Shown here: positions 1 to 5,884 of the stretch, in pieces
How positions within the stretch are numbered: the stretch's first letter is position 1
How the letters are laid out: each line of letters begins with the position of its first letter
Source of the DNA: Thermodesulfatator sp.
GTDB lineage: Bacteria > Desulfobacterota > Thermodesulfobacteria > Thermodesulfobacteriales > Thermodesulfobacteriaceae
DNA: 7,654 bases
Assembly (NCBI GenBank): GCA_027036915.1
Contig: JALWCD010000177.1
Span: 1-7,654, forward strand
Reading direction: 5' to 3'
Program-made: the position numbers and the translations under genes
The notes under the pieces: model-generated
What the model saw: only the letters and a program-made list of their open reading frames with translations
What the model was told of the DNA's origin: nothing
Databases searched by the model: none

Positions 1-348
1 TCTATCAGGTGGCACGGGAAGCCCGGCCACCTGATAGAGAAGACGCGAAAGCCCCTTGTGGATGGCGAGGGCCGAACCCAGGACCCCCGCCCCCTGGTAG
101 GGAAGCTTAAGCGCGTCTAAGAAGCCCTGGATGGTTCCATCCTCGCCTCCGGGGCCGTGGAGCACCAGGAAGGCCGCGTCAAACTCCGCGCCCCTTTCCG
201 CAAGCCGCGGCAGATCCCGCGGGGGATCAAAGACCACGACCTCGTGCCCCAGCGAAAGCAGGGCCTTTTTTACCGCCGCCCCGCCCTTTAAAGAAACCTC
301 TCTTTCCGGGGAATCTCCTCCGCAGAGGAGAGCCACGCGGTAAGGCAT
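1..348 (-). CDS. ddl: D-alanine--D-alanine ligase, N-terminal part (runs off window)
   Basis: ATP-dependent ligase that makes D-Ala-D-Ala for peptidoglycan in the cytoplasm. Only the first 116 codons are present; the gene continues beyond base 1. The translation begins MPYRVALLCGGDSPEREVSL, the family's N-terminal signature, with Glu15 at the position of the catalytic Glu15 of E. coli DdlB. Residues 63-71 (LHGPGGEDG) and the following IQGFLDALKLPYQGAGVLGS stretch match the conserved Ddl core. Lys98 sits where the family has 'MDK', here 'IHK', a mild deviation. The central ATP-grasp and C-terminal domains lie outside the window. The start is the ATG at 348-346, because the beta-strand that begins the domain starts right there; a GGAGG lies about 10 nt upstream. 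The gene starts inside the end of the HD-domain gene (61-nt overlap), so the two are probably co-transcribed and translationally coupled. Confidence 0.93.
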   Translation of the reverse strand, partial: MPYRVALLCGGDSPEREVSLKGGAAVKKALLSLGHEVVVFDPPRDLPRLAERGAEFDAAFLVLHGPGGEDGTIQGFLDALKLPYQGAGVLGSALAIHKGLSRLLYQVAGLPVPPDR

Positions 349-968
349 CCCCTGATGTCCTCCACCCGATTTAATTCCAGGACCCGCTCCGGCCCGAAGG
401 GAAGACGTTTAAAGATACGACGCTCAAGGAGTTTGGTGAGCTCCTCCAGGCGGAAGATCCTTACCCAGGATGCGGGCCGCCTTCCGTAGCGTTCGCGAAG
501 ATCCACGAAACGCTCCCTGAGGCTCACGATCTCCTCGTGCCGCACCCGTTTGTCCGCATAATAGACCAGCTCGTCGGCCCGGATGGGAGCCCCGGGAGGG
601 CCGGGTTTTAAAAAGATGTGGTTTCCCACCACCTCCGCCACCTCGGGCCAGCCCAGCTCAAGGAGCTTTCGCCGGGCGCTTTCGGCATGGTTCTCCCCGG
701 TCCGGAGCGAATGGTGCTTGGTGAGGTCGTGGAGGAGCCCCCCGGCACAGACCAGAGCGAGATTCACAGGTTCGCCCACTCTCCGGAGCTCCCGGCCCAG
801 GAAGACCGCCACCAGGGCCACCTTCTCGCAATGGCGTACGATATGGGGCAAAACCCCCTCCTCATGAAGCAGGCGATAGGCTTCCTCCAGACCGGGTATC
901 CCTGCCACGCTCTCTTTCCTAGCAGAATTCGACCTTTTCCGGAAGCCCCCTTCTAACCTCCCAAACAT
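288..968 (-). CDS. HD-domain (HDIG-type) metal-dependent phosphohydrolase
   Basis: Protein of about 226 residues with a single HD domain. Counting from the ATG at 968, the metal-ligand pattern is His46 (in HCEKVALVA), His80-Asp81 (GLLHDLTKH), His94 (GENHAES), His117 (VGNHIF) and Asp139 (YYADKRV), which is complete for an HDIG-type fold. Such proteins hydrolyse phosphate esters of nucleotides or related substrates; the actual substrate cannot be told from sequence. The C-terminal third is charged and helical (LRERFVDLRERYG and following) without a recognised domain. The start is uncertain. A TTG at 977 and the ATG at 968 lack a good ribosome site, while a GTG at 908 has AGGA 8 nt upstream and directly precedes the conserved part (VAGIPGLEEAYRLL). 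The intervening 20 codons are basic and have lower GC at third positions. The stop overlaps the ddl start by 61 nt. Confidence 0.85.
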   Translation of the reverse strand: MFGRLEGGFRKRSNSARKESVAGIPGLEEAYRLLHEEGVLPHIVRHCEKVALVAVFLGRELRRVGEPVNLALVCAGGLLHDLTKHHSLRTGENHAESARRKLLELGWPEVAEVVGNHIFLKPGPPGAPIRADELVYYADKRVRHEEIVSLRERFVDLRERYGRRPASWVRIFRLEELTKLLERRIFKRLPFGPERVLELNRVEDIRGCLTAWLSSAEEIPRKERFL

Positions 969-993
969 TCGCCACAAAAATTCGAAGACGAAA

Positions 994-1011
994 CCGGGAG
1001 AAAACTCCCGG
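994..1011 (-). repeat. Perfect hairpin in the leader of the HD-domain gene
   Basis: Seven-base perfect inverted repeat CCGGGAG / CTCCCGG with a 4-nt loop (AAAA on plus, UUUU on minus). It lies 17-43 nt upstream of the possible TTG/ATG starts of the minus-strand gene. No gene ends just before it on either strand, and only a short TTT follows on the minus strand, so it is not a convincing terminator. It may shape the 5' leader or mark an operator. Confidence 0.45.
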
Positions 1012-1112
1012 AAAATAAAGAACAGCTTTTCTTTCCGCAGGTTTAGAATTCAATTTGTGATTTGCAAAATACTTATAACCCGGCATAAATTTTAAAAGGA
1101 GATTGGAACAGT

Positions 1113-1151
1113 TTGACGGATGTTTCAGGATAATGTCCCCTAACCGTCCAA
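1113..1151 (+). repeat. Imperfect stem-loop in dnaA upstream region
   Basis: GACGG (1115-1119) can pair with CCGTC (1144-1148), extended by TT/AA after a one-base bulge. An inner GGA/TCC helix (1128-1130 with 1136-1138) has a 5-nt loop. It is a modest stem, visible by eye only, and it may be part of a larger structured leader together with the element at 1179-1239. Confidence 0.3.
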
Positions 1152-1178
1152 GGAATTGTTAAAAAGTAGGGTTGATCT

Positions 1179-1239
1179 CTCCGGGGCTAATTACCCGTAG
1201 CCGACCTTTTCGATTTTTGCCTTCCGTGGGTCTCCGGAG
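1179..1239 (+). promoter_or_regulatory. Candidate three-way-junction RNA element upstream of dnaA
   Basis: Three helices can form with almost no spare bases at the junction. The closing stem is CTCCGG (1179-1184) with CCGGAG (1234-1239). Hairpin one is GGCTA (1185-1189) with TAGCC (1198-1202) around an 8-nt loop. Hairpin two is GACC (1203-1206) with GGTC (1229-1232), plus a possible U-G pair, around a mostly U-rich loop. Only U1233 is unpaired at the junction. It ends 45 nt before the dnaA ATG. I do not recognise it as a known riboswitch class. It could be a regulatory leader of dnaA or a chance arrangement. Confidence 0.35.
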
Positions 1240-1271
1240 TAATAAATGAGGGACTTCTTCCTAGACCTTCC

Positions 1272-1280
1272 GGGAGGAGG
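1272..1280 (+). promoter_or_regulatory. Strong ribosome binding site of dnaA
   Basis: GGGAGGAGG lies 4 nt before the ATG at 1285 (7 nt from its first GGGAGG core). It decides the start against the in-frame ATG at 1246, which has no ribosome site. The AGGAGG (1275-1280) can pair with CTTCCT at 1257-1262, so it could be partly masked in the mRNA. Confidence 0.8.
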
Positions 1281-1284
1281 CTAC

Positions 1285-2652
1285 ATGTCGAAATTCTGGC
1301 TTAGAATAAAGGGTTTCCTTAAAGAGCGGTTGCCCGAGCCGGTATTTAAGGTCTGGATTGAGCCCCTCTCCGGTGAGATTCGGGACGGAGGTCTTGAGAT
1401 CCTGGTCCCCAACGATTTTACCCGGGAGTGGCTGGAGGAGAACTATCTGGCCCTGCTGCGCGAGGCGGCCCGGCAGGAGGGCCTTTCGCGGGTCACCTTT
1501 CGGGTGGAAGAAAGCCCGCCTCCCTGTCAGCTGGCTCTCCCTTATGAGCCGGCCAGGGTCCTTGGTCGACGGCTCTCCCGGAGGTTCACTTTTGAGGAAT
1601 TCGTGGTGGGGGACTGTAACCGGCTGGCTTACAAGGTCTGTCAGAGGGTCACGCAGGATCCCCGGGGACAGATCGTTTATCTTACTGCCGAAAGCGGTCT
1701 GGGGAAAAGTCATCTCTCCCAGGCGGTGGGCAACGCTTTGCTTTCGCAGAGGGAGGAGGTCAAGGTCTGTTATCTTACGGCCCGGGATTTTACCGCCGGA
1801 CTGGTAAAGGCCCTCAAAGGCGGACAGATGGAGGATTTCAAGGACCGACTCTGGCGGAGCTGTGACGTCCTGGTCCTGGAGGAGGTCCATCAGATCCCGG
1901 CCCGTGACTTCACCCAGGGGGAGCTGGCCCTGGCCCTGGACTATCTCTACGAAGAAGAGAAGGCCGTGGTTTTTACCTCGGTCAGGAAACCGCATGAGCT
2001 CACGCATCTGGACTCCTCCCTGCGTTCGCGTCTTTCGGCGGGCATGGTGGTACGCATCAATCCTCCGGACTACGAGACCCGCAAGAACATCATCCGACGC
2101 AAGGCCCGCCGGCAGGGTCAGGCCTTTCCCGAGGAGGTGGTGGAATTCCTGGCCCGGCACCTCCGGGGGGATATTCGCCAGATAGAAAGTGCGGTGGTGG
2201 GCCTCATCGCCCGGGCCAGTATTCTTCGTGAACCGGTGACCCTGGCCCTGGCGCGGGAGCTGGTGGCCGAGATCCTTCCGCCCCAGGGGCCGGACCTGGC
2301 CTCGGTGGTCATCGAACTGGTCTGTCGTAACTTCAAGATCTCTCCGGAGGAGCTCCTTTCCCGCTCCCGTAAAAAGCGGGTGAGCGAGCCCCGTCAGGTG
2401 GCCATGTTCCTTCTCCGCAAATATACCGACGCCAGCCTTTCGGCCATCGGGCATCGTTTTAACCGGGACCATGCCACCGTGCTCTATGCCATTCAAACCG
2501 TGGAAAAGAAGATGGCCTCTTCGGACCGTTTCCGTTATCAGATAGAATATCTGGAAAGGGAACTGGTGGAGAAATTTGGCCTTGGCGAAGAGAAGACTCT
2601 CGAAGCCCGCCAGGAAGGCCCTGAGGAAACTTCTCGGATCACGGCTGCTTGA
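1285..2652 (+). CDS. dnaA: Chromosomal replication initiator protein DnaA (divergent ATPase motifs)
   Basis: AAA+ ATPase of 455 residues that binds DnaA boxes and opens the origin. Domain I spans about 1-75 (FLKERLPEPVFKVWIEPL). Domain II is a very short linker, followed by the AAA+ domain from about residue 98 (RRFTFEEFVVG). The P-loop is ESGLGKSH (136-143), with Ala135 where the first P-loop glycine normally sits. Walker B is VLVLEEVHQI (195-204), carrying Glu-Glu instead of Asp-Asp. Sensor I reads FTSVR, with Val in place of the usual Asp. The arginine finger (LRSRL, 246-250) and sensor II (DIRQIESAV) are retained. Domain IV (about 337-431) contains SRSRKKRVSEPRQVAM and the DNA-reading signature FNRDHATVLYAI. 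The start at 1285 is set by the GGGAGGAGG site and by the beginning of domain I. Residues beyond about 431 are a non-conserved tail encoded in the overlap with the next gene. No dnaN follows, so this is not the classical dnaA-dnaN-recF cluster. Confidence 0.97.
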   Translation: MSKFWLRIKGFLKERLPEPVFKVWIEPLSGEIRDGGLEILVPNDFTREWLEENYLALLREAARQEGLSRVTFRVEESPPPCQLALPYEPARVLGRRLSRRFTFEEFVVGDCNRLAYKVCQRVTQDPRGQIVYLTAESGLGKSHLSQAVGNALLSQREEVKVCYLTARDFTAGLVKALKGGQMEDFKDRLWRSCDVLVLEEVHQIPARDFTQGELALALDYLYEEEKAVVFTSVRKPHELTHLDSSLRSRLSAGMVVRINPPDYETRKNIIRRKARRQGQAFPEEVVEFLARHLRGDIRQIESAVVGLIARASILREPVTLALARELVAEILPPQGPDLASVVIELVCRNFKISPEELLSRSRKKRVSEPRQVAMFLLRKYTDASLSAIGHRFNRDHATVLYAIQTVEKKMASSDRFRYQIEYLERELVEKFGLGEEKTLEARQEGPEETSRITAA

Positions 2653-3931
2653 GGAGGAAGCCCACCGGCTGGCCTACGCCTATGACGCCTCCGGGAAGGT
2701 TTATGTCCCCGAGGCGGTGGCCCTGCCCCGGACGACCGAGGAGGTTTCCCGCATCCTGGCCCTTTCCTACGAAGAAGAATTCCCCGTGATCCCGCGGGGC
2801 GCGGGTACCGCCACTACCGGGGCTCCGCTGGCCTCGGAGGGCGGCCTGGTCCTGGCCTTGCCCCTTATGAACCGGATCCTTGAGATAAATTCCGAGGACC
2901 TGGTGGCGGTGGTGGAACCCGGGGTGGTGAACGGGAGGCTCAGGGAGGCCCTGGCGCAGAGGGGGCTTTTCTATCCACCGGATCCGGCCAGTTTTCGCTT
3001 TTCCACCATCGGGGGCAATGTGGCCACCTGCGCCGGGGGCCCACGGGGGCTCAAGTACGGAGTTACGCGGGACTACGTGCTGGCCCTGGAGGCCGTGCTT
3101 CCCGGAGGAGAGATCCTGCCCCTGGGCACGCGGACCTTAAAGGGGGTCATGGGCTACGATCTCACCCGGCTTCTGGTGGGCTCGGAGGGGACGCTTGCGG
3201 TCATTACCCGCATCACCCTCAAGGTCCTTCCGCTGCCGCCGGCCAGGGCCACGCTCGCGGCGGGGTTCGCCTCCGAGGCCCGGGCCCTTTCGGCCATGCA
3301 GGAGGTGCTCCTTTCCGGGATCCTTCCGGCCGCGGCCGAATTCATGGACGAAGTCACCCTTTCGGCCACCGGATTTCCGGAGAGGGAAGTTCGCGGGTTG
3401 CTTCTCTTTGAGTTCGATGGTCCGGAGAGCGCGGTGGCGGAGGAGCTGGAGCGGGCGGAGGAGAAACTCCGTTCCTGGGCGGTCTTCCTGAAGAAGGCCG
3501 AAGGCTCTGAAGCCGAGAACCTCTGGGAGATACGCCGGGGAATCTCTCCGGCCCTGAAGAAACTGGGAGCCCGCAGGTTTGCCGACGACGTGGTGCTCCC
3601 CCGATCCCGGCTACCCGTGTTTCTGGAAAGGGTCAAAGAACTTTCGGCCAGGGAAGGGCTTACGGTGGCCTGTTTCGGACATGCCGGAGACGGAAACCTT
3701 CACGTGAACATCCTTTTCAACGACGAGGAAGAAAAGGCCCTCCTTCTGCGGGAAAAGATCCTGGAACTGGTCCTTGAGCTCTCCGGCACCCTCTCCGGGG
3801 AGCACGGAGTGGGGCTCACCAAAAAGGCCTATCTTCCGGCCGAGGTTCCCCCGCGGGGCTTAAGCCTCATGCGGGCCGTCAAACACCTCTTCGACCCCAA
3901 GGGCCTCCTCAATCCCGGCAAAGTTCTCTAG
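2576..3931 (+). CDS. glcD: FAD-linked oxidase, GlcD type (glycolate / D-lactate dehydrogenase subunit)
   Basis: Flavoprotein of 451 residues of the vanillyl-alcohol-oxidase fold, which oxidises 2-hydroxy acids such as glycolate or D-lactate in the cytoplasm or at the membrane face. The FAD-binding half covers about residues 45-220, with PRGAGTATTG (73-82), GGNVATCAGGPRGLKYG (146-162) and VGSEGTLAVIT. The C-terminal FAD-oxidase domain carries GHAGDGNLH (368-376), SGEHGVG (407-413) and the closing DPKGLLNPGKV. This is full length for GlcD. No Fe-S domain (GlcF/GlpC type) is fused and none follows in the window. The start is a TTG at 2576 (or the in-frame TTG at 2582) with GGAG at 2568-2571. No ATG or GTG lies in frame before the conserved region, so the gene must begin inside dnaA, overlapping it by 71-77 nt. 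The exact substrate cannot be told. Confidence 0.92.
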   Translation: MALAKRRLSKPARKALRKLLGSRLLEEEAHRLAYAYDASGKVYVPEAVALPRTTEEVSRILALSYEEEFPVIPRGAGTATTGAPLASEGGLVLALPLMNRILEINSEDLVAVVEPGVVNGRLREALAQRGLFYPPDPASFRFSTIGGNVATCAGGPRGLKYGVTRDYVLALEAVLPGGEILPLGTRTLKGVMGYDLTRLLVGSEGTLAVITRITLKVLPLPPARATLAAGFASEARALSAMQEVLLSGILPAAAEFMDEVTLSATGFPEREVRGLLLFEFDGPESAVAEELERAEEKLRSWAVFLKKAEGSEAENLWEIRRGISPALKKLGARRFADDVVLPRSRLPVFLERVKELSAREGLTVACFGHAGDGNLHVNILFNDEEEKALLLREKILELVLELSGTLSGEHGVGLTKKAYLPAEVPPRGLSLMRAVKHLFDPKGLLNPGKVL

Positions 3932-4000
3932 TTTTTGTCACGAATTTTTAAAATGTGGCAAAAATTTGCTTTTTTCGTTTTTTTCTTTCATTTTAAAAGC
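3932..4000 (+). promoter_or_regulatory. AT-rich gap with inverted repeat before the radical SAM gene
   Basis: A 69-nt gap of strikingly low GC between two GC-rich genes. It carries a 10-bp perfect inverted repeat, TTTTAAAATG (3946-3955) and CATTTTAAAA (3989-3998). Between the arms lie a weak GCAA/TTGC hairpin (3958-3969) and T-tracts (TTTTTTCGTTTTTTT), which could act as a poor intrinsic terminator. TTGTCA at 3935 resembles a -35 box and TAAAAT at 3949 a -10 box, but their mutual spacing is wrong. It probably separates the upstream transcript from a new one starting here. Confidence 0.4.
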
Positions 4001-5191
4001 ATGGGCCCCACGCTTGAGACCTTTCTTGGCCCCGGGCGTCCCCTTATCTTGCATCTTACGGTTACCGGTCGGTGTCAGGCCCGGTGCGAGGGTTGTATCA
4101 ACGCGCTTTCTTTCGGCGAGCGGAGGAGCTTTGCCGAGACCTGGGAGTGCGTGCCGGAGAGGGACGCCCTAGCCCTGGCCAGACTGATTCGCGAGGCAGG
4201 TGGACGGCCCGCGGTAGTGGCCTTTTACGGCGGGGAGCCTTTGCTGGCCGCGGACAGGATGGACGCCGTCCGGAAGGAACTCAGGGCCCGCCTCAACGGA
4301 GAGGTTGTCCGGTTCATGCTTTACACCAACGGGGAGCTTCTGGAACGAACCATAGAAGGCTACCCTGAGCTGGTGCGGGATCTCTGGCTGGTCTCGGTCT
4401 CCATTGACGGCTCCGAGGCCCAGCACAACCGTTTCCGCCGGGGAACAGATCTCCACCGGATACGAAAGAATCTCCGGGTCCTCAAAGCCTTCTGTGCCCC
4501 GCAGGTCCTTATGTGGTCCACCCTACGGGAAGAGGCCTCCCTCCGGGATTGTCTGGGAGAGTTCCTAAGACTCCACGAGGCCGGCCTTGCGGATTACTTC
4601 TTCTGGCACCTCATTGAAACCGACCGCCCCATGGCAGACTTCGAAGCCTTTCGCCAGAGCTATCTCGAGGATCTATATTTCCTTTTTGAGACCTATCTTT
4701 CGTGGCTTTCCCGGGGTCGGATCCTTCCGGTGCTCCCTGTAAACGAACTCCTCTTTCTGCTCCTCTCCGGGATAAGACGAGGGCACACCGGCTGCGGAGT
4801 GGAGCTGGCTTCTAACTTTGACCTTCAGGCCGGAAAGATTCTCCCCTGCGCGGATCTCGGAGAAGACTTCGTTCTGGCGGAGATAGAGCCCTCCGGAGAG
4901 ATCCGCTGGCAGGGCGGAAACGGGAACCTGAAAACCCTGGTCTCTTATCGAGAAGAACTCGGATGTCCGGAGTGCCCGGCGGATTTTTACTGCGGAGGGC
5001 GCTGTCCGGTCCTGGTTAAGAATTCTCCGGAGCGGGCCCGGCAGTATTGCGTCCTGACCCGGAATCTGGTGATGCTCGCTCGGGAAACCCTCCCGGAGGT
5101 GAAAAGGCTCCTTTCGCGGCACGGGCTTTCACCGGAAGACCTCTACTTTCCTTACGGATATCTTGCCCTTTTCACAGACGTGGTGCCTTGA
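4001..5191 (+). CDS. Radical SAM/SPASM domain protein, substrate unknown
   Basis: Cytoplasmic Fe-S enzyme of 396 residues. The radical SAM core starts with Cys25-X3-Cys29-X2-Cys32 (GRCQARCEGC), the ligands of the 4Fe-4S cluster that cleaves S-adenosylmethionine. It is followed by YGGEP (77-81), the SAM-amino-group motif, and VSVSIDG (131-137). The C-terminal SPASM domain is complete: Cys265-X12-Gly-X4-Cys283, then Cys322-X2-Cys325-X5-Cys331-X3-Cys335 and Cys350, enough for two auxiliary clusters. The family includes peptide and protein modifiers (PqqE, anaerobic sulfatase maturases). No sulfatase CxPxR target or precursor peptide is seen nearby. The start is taken as the ATG at 4001. Upstream in-frame TTG 3935 and ATG 3953 would add a poly-T-encoded Phe-rich stretch. 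None of these starts has a Shine-Dalgarno site. It is followed after 25 nt by the secreted protein gene. Confidence 0.9.
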   Translation: MGPTLETFLGPGRPLILHLTVTGRCQARCEGCINALSFGERRSFAETWECVPERDALALARLIREAGGRPAVVAFYGGEPLLAADRMDAVRKELRARLNGEVVRFMLYTNGELLERTIEGYPELVRDLWLVSVSIDGSEAQHNRFRRGTDLHRIRKNLRVLKAFCAPQVLMWSTLREEASLRDCLGEFLRLHEAGLADYFFWHLIETDRPMADFEAFRQSYLEDLYFLFETYLSWLSRGRILPVLPVNELLFLLLSGIRRGHTGCGVELASNFDLQAGKILPCADLGEDFVLAEIEPSGEIRWQGGNGNLKTLVSYREELGCPECPADFYCGGRCPVLVKNSPERARQYCVLTRNLVMLARETLPEVKRLLSRHGLSPEDLYFPYGYLALFTDVVP

Positions 5192-5204
5192 AAATACCAA
5201 AAAC

Positions 5205-5210
5205 AGGAGG
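5205..5210 (+). promoter_or_regulatory. Ribosome binding site of the secreted protein gene
   Basis: AGGAGG, 6 nt before the ATG at 5217. It decides this start over the in-frame ATG-like start at 5163, which would place 18 extra residues before an otherwise ideal signal peptide. Confidence 0.8.
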
Positions 5211-5216
5211 GCCAAA

Positions 5217-5864
5217 ATGGGAAAGAAGCTCTGGATTGTACTTTGGTTCTTTCTGGTCTCTTCTATGGTCTGGGCCGGGAAGGTCTATTATTGGGACTTT
5301 GAGAATGTTCCAGAAGGAGAGCTTCCCCGGAGTTTCAGGGCGGAGGCCACTCATCCGCGAGGGCCGCTTGCCCGTTGGGAAGTCCTCCGGGAACCTTCCG
5401 CTCCCTCAGGCCAAAAAGTTCTGGCTTTAACGGAGATAAAACGACCTTCTCCGGGGACTTTCAATCTCTGTTGGACGGATAAAGTGCGATTTCGTGACGG
5501 GGAGATCGAGGTCCGTTTCAAGGCCGTAAGAGGGCGTATAGATCAGGGGGGCGGTATTATGTGGCGGGTCAAGGACCGAAACAACTACTACGTGGTTCGC
5601 TATAATCCTCTGGAAAATAATTTCCGAATCTATTATGTCCTTCGTGGAAGGAGAGTCCTCATCCAGAGTGCGGATGTGAAGCTCTCTTCAGGCTGGCATA
5701 CGATGCGTGTCGTGCAGAAAGGAGACCGTTACGAGGCCTATCTTGACGGAAGACTCCTTCTTTCCGGACGGGATCGGCACATTACCGGTCCGGGCGGAAT
5801 AGGGCTCTGGACCAAGGCCGACGCCCAGACTAATTTCGACGACCTCAGAGTTGTCCTTTATTGA
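5217..5864 (+). CDS. Secreted concanavalin-A-like (LamG/DUF1080-like) protein
   Basis: Protein of 215 residues. Its N-terminus is a classical Sec signal peptide: MGKK, a hydrophobic stretch LWIVLWFFLVSSMV, and a likely cut after VWA (residue 20). The mature part begins KVYYWDFENVPEGELP and resembles the beta-sandwich of family-16-like / DUF1080 / LamG proteins. Recognisable strands are DGEIEVRFKAVRG (94-106), GGGIMWRVKDRNNYYVVRYN (111-130), WHTMRVVQKGDRYEAYLDGR (160-179) and GGIGLWTKADAQTNFDDLRV. These folds bind or hydrolyse carbohydrate, but no catalytic motif is evident, so a binding role is more likely. There is a single cysteine (Cys85). The protein is rich in Tyr, Trp and Arg. It is expected outside the inner membrane. 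It lies between the radical SAM gene (25-nt gap) and the binding-protein gene (20-nt gap), suggesting one operon. Confidence 0.8.
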   Translation: MGKKLWIVLWFFLVSSMVWAGKVYYWDFENVPEGELPRSFRAEATHPRGPLARWEVLREPSAPSGQKVLALTEIKRPSPGTFNLCWTDKVRFRDGEIEVRFKAVRGRIDQGGGIMWRVKDRNNYYVVRYNPLENNFRIYYVLRGRRVLIQSADVKLSSGWHTMRVVQKGDRYEAYLDGRLLLSGRDRHITGPGGIGLWTKADAQTNFDDLRVVLY

Positions 5865-5870
5865 ATCCCT

Positions 5871-5878
5871 GGAGGAGG
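5871..5878 (+). promoter_or_regulatory. Ribosome binding site of the binding-protein gene
   Basis: GGAGGAGG, 6 nt before the ATG at 5885. It favours this start over the in-frame start at 5861, which would put eight residues (MNPWRRKF) before the lipoprotein signal and overlap the upstream stop. Confidence 0.8.
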
Positions 5879-5884
5879 AAATTT

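Larger units (their letters stand above)
978..1284. promoter_or_regulatory. Divergent intergenic region between HD-domain gene and dnaA
   Basis: About 300 nt without a convincing gene, AT-richer than its flanks, especially 1040-1110. It must carry promoters for both directions. The best weak candidates are TTTGCA - 17 nt - CATAAA on the plus strand (around 1061-1089) and a TATAAG box on the minus strand near 1072-1077 without a good -35. A palindromic TTTGCAAA core lies near 1061. No cluster of DnaA boxes (TTATNCACA) is visible; the nearest match is TTCGCCACA at 968-976 with two mismatches. Several inverted repeats occur, listed separately. Promoter positions are guesses. Confidence 0.5.

Noticed and set aside
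618..956. Plus-strand frame opposite the HD-domain gene
   Set aside because: The minus strand has a complete HD ligand set; the plus frame has no motif and no ribosome site.
1060..1110. AT-rich segment as a replication-origin unwinding element
   Set aside because: No group of DnaA boxes at two mismatches or fewer nearby; AT-richness alone is also explained by promoters.
1171..1240. tRNA-like fold in the dnaA leader
   Set aside because: No GTTCRA T-arm, no 7-bp acceptor stem, and no anticodon arm of proper size.
1261..2496. Long open frame of 411 codons antisense to dnaA
   Set aside because: It lies opposite a clear DnaA, is low in recognisable motifs, has an odd composition, and is a by-product of the GC-rich codon use of dnaA.
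3958..3988. Intrinsic terminator after the GlcD-type gene
   Set aside because: The stem is only GCAA/TTGC; the T-tracts are suggestive but the hairpin is too weak to call on its own.
3935..4000. N-terminal extension of the radical SAM protein with a Phe-rich hydrophobic stretch (possible membrane anchor)
   Set aside because: The stretch is encoded by T-tracts in a non-coding-like AT-rich gap, has no ribosome site, and precedes a good ATG at the expected domain start.
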